64,000 bases of DNA from Nostoc sp. NIES-3756. Lineage in GTDB: Bacteria; Cyanobacteriota; Cyanobacteriia; Cyanobacteriales; Nostocaceae. Under the pieces are notes generated by a model that worked only from the letters and a program-made list of their open reading frames with translations, was not told the DNA's origin and made no database searches. This document shows, piece by piece, positions 63,901-64,000 of this stretch. The stretch is from assembly GCF_001548375.1 (NCBI RefSeq), contig NZ_AP017295.1, forward strand, positions 62,001 through 126,000, read 5' to 3'. The translations under genes were made by a program, and so were the position numbers. The number at the start of each line of letters is the position of its first letter. The first letter of the stretch is position 1.

Positions 63901-64000
63901 GATCAGGTTTTGTCTGGCAAAGATGCACAGTTCCCTGACTGGCTTACTAATTTGGTAGCCACCTTCTACCTGTACAAAAAAACGCTGTAGGCGTTCTGGG
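60961..64000 (-). CDS. CheR-PAS-histidine kinase-receiver hybrid (partial at 5' end)
   Basis: At least 1012 codons, open to the right edge; the N-terminus is outside the window. From the edge the frame encodes the end of a CheR methyltransferase domain (PFSRLDLITCRNVLIYL near 63850-63900). Then come a coiled coil with repeated EELQSTNEELETAKEEIQ-type heptads, two PAS regions, a HisKA domain with the phosphoacceptor in LSILSHELRNPLNSMLG, a HATPase with NLLSNAIKF, DSGCGIS and GLGLGMAIV, and a C-terminal receiver with LLISDIGLPEEDG. Many relatives also carry CheB upstream. It joins chemotaxis-type methylation to two-component signalling. Nothing in the visible part suggests a frameshift: the reading frame is continuous through 63843, where a TTG could be mistaken for a start. 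Confidence 0.93.
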   Translation of the reverse strand, partial: PERLQRFFVQVEGGYQISKPVRELCIFARQNLISDPPFSRLDLITCRNVLIYLGASVQKKLLPTFHYGLKSTGFLMLGTSETVGEFSDLFNLVDKKNKIYTYKIAPARLGIDLIPQNSPPETFIPQTRVIEDAWSSQEMQKEADRIVLNRYAPVGVIINNELEILQFRGQTSSYLQPAPGRPSFNLLKMAKEELRLELRTAIHQAKKQESPVRKEGIQISENAPVRLVRIDVIPFRLTTGGESYFLVLFEDMPSSTTAALEIDTKNRNLRSRQSQQMNDEQEINRLSQELATTKEYLQSIIEEQQDTNQDLRAANEEILSSNEELQSTNEELETAKEEIQATNEELKTINEELQQRNVESTQVTNDLQNLLSSINIPILMLGGDLRIRRFTPVAGRIFNLIPTDVGRPLSDINHNLNVPDLEQQILEVISTLNLKTQEVQDQDGRWYDLRIRPYRTIDHKIDGAVIVLVDIDALKRSAEELRASKDYAEAIVATIRESLVVLDTGLRVITANQFFYEKFQVAPEETENRLIYEIGDGQWDIPQLRSLLEDILPYQSQFQDLEVEHNFEQIGQKIMRLNARKMSLLNNRPMILLVIEDITQQKRLEAERIQLLAKEQSAREAAEGANRAKDEFLSILSHELRNPLNSMLGWANLLRTHELEATTVNQGLEAIERSAQAQAHLISDLLDISRISSGRLHMDAHAIELIPVIEAAIAVVRLAAEAKNIQIGTRLDPTHRLILGDPIRLQQVVWNLLSNAIKFTPARGRIDITLEYTDLHAQIQVKDSGCGISNDFLPYVFDRFRQADGSRTRSNQGLGLGMAIVRHLVELHGGTVEVDSQGESQGSTFTVNIPLQTNLEETPVAIAQEPIVSANTPELPTVNIPSLAGVRVLVVDDEADIRQLFTIVLEEYGVEVTEASSAKEALSKLRENPLSYDLLISDIGLPEEDGYALIHQVRALSVEEGGQIPAAALTAYAGYTEQAKAVAAGFQTHASKPIEPLQLVALVATLAGRVKS

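Noticed and set aside
63746..63928. A second ORF overlapping the apparent start of the hybrid kinase, suggesting a frameshift at about 63843
   Set aside because: The kinase reading frame stays open from 63843 to the window edge and encodes a CheR-like PFSRLDLITCRNV segment, so the 63843 TTG is internal and the overlapping ORF is a shadow.

Overview
The window comes from a filamentous, probably heterocyst-forming cyanobacterium of the Nostoc/Anabaena group. The evidence is the very frequent GCGATCGC (HIP1) octamer, many intergenic heptamer tandem repeats (STRR type), plastid/cyanobacterial markers (Ycf23, SLH-OprB porin, DUF1822 partner of a sigma factor, CofH, MoeZ-like protein with rhodanese), and a porin-znuA-znuC-smtB-znuB arrangement that from memory resembles the alr0834-all0830 region of Anabaena sp. 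PCC 7120. I could not run a comparison, so the species is an inference.

Layout. 1-2913: signalling genes on the minus strand, namely an anti-sigma-type ATPase (cut by the edge), a REC-GAF-PP2C phosphatase ending 3 bp before it, and a NarL-type regulator. 3245-8090: a WecB/TagA glycosyltransferase, an FtsE-like ATPase without FtsX, two poorly known proteins and an alpha/beta hydrolase-fold protein that appears to lack its catalytic acid and histidine. 8400-8690: a probable structured small RNA with its own terminator, then the terminator of the porin. 8706-13995: zinc locus. A porin and znuA diverge around two Zur-like boxes; znuC follows; a SmtB-type zinc sensor lies on the opposite strand before znuB. 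14071-14143: tRNA-Phe(GAA). 14407-17413: sigma-70-family factor, DUF1822 protein, DUF4870 membrane protein. 17517-28974: TPR proteins, a methyltransferase, a DUF6881-like and a NADAR protein, Ycf23, a nested MITE-like element, a DegT aminotransferase, a FetB-type permease, two large uncharacterised proteins and a class I fructose-bisphosphate aldolase.

29085-38598: a small secreted protein, an FHA protein, a copper-type P1B ATPase with low-complexity repeat inserted in its reading frame, a 57-residue membrane protein, a TM2 protein, a 1.15-kb AT-rich gene desert, a histidine kinase, a DUF4168 protein, HolA and a secreted protein. 38595-48492: fused PabA-PabB, then a block of polytopic membrane glycosyltransferases with a GT2-GtrA fusion, probably for lipid-linked sugar transfer to an envelope glycan. 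48746-54750: CofH, a stand-alone CbiG C-terminal domain, a holin-like membrane protein, a two-domain peptidoglycan-binding protein, and a LuxR regulator divergent from a secreted protein. 54876-64000: a pair of M16 peptidase-family proteins (one with and one without the zinc motif), a PIG-V-like mannosyltransferase, a MoeZ-like protein, and a large CheR-PAS-kinase-receiver hybrid running off the right edge.

Most genes look like ordinary chromosomal cyanobacterial genes. No prophage, CRISPR array or intact insertion sequence was seen; mobile content is limited to short MITE-like inverted-repeat elements and tandem heptamers. The best candidates for new biology are the small RNA near 8.4-8.5 kb, the zinc control region, the pseudo-hydrolase, and the repeat insertions inside the copper ATPase.
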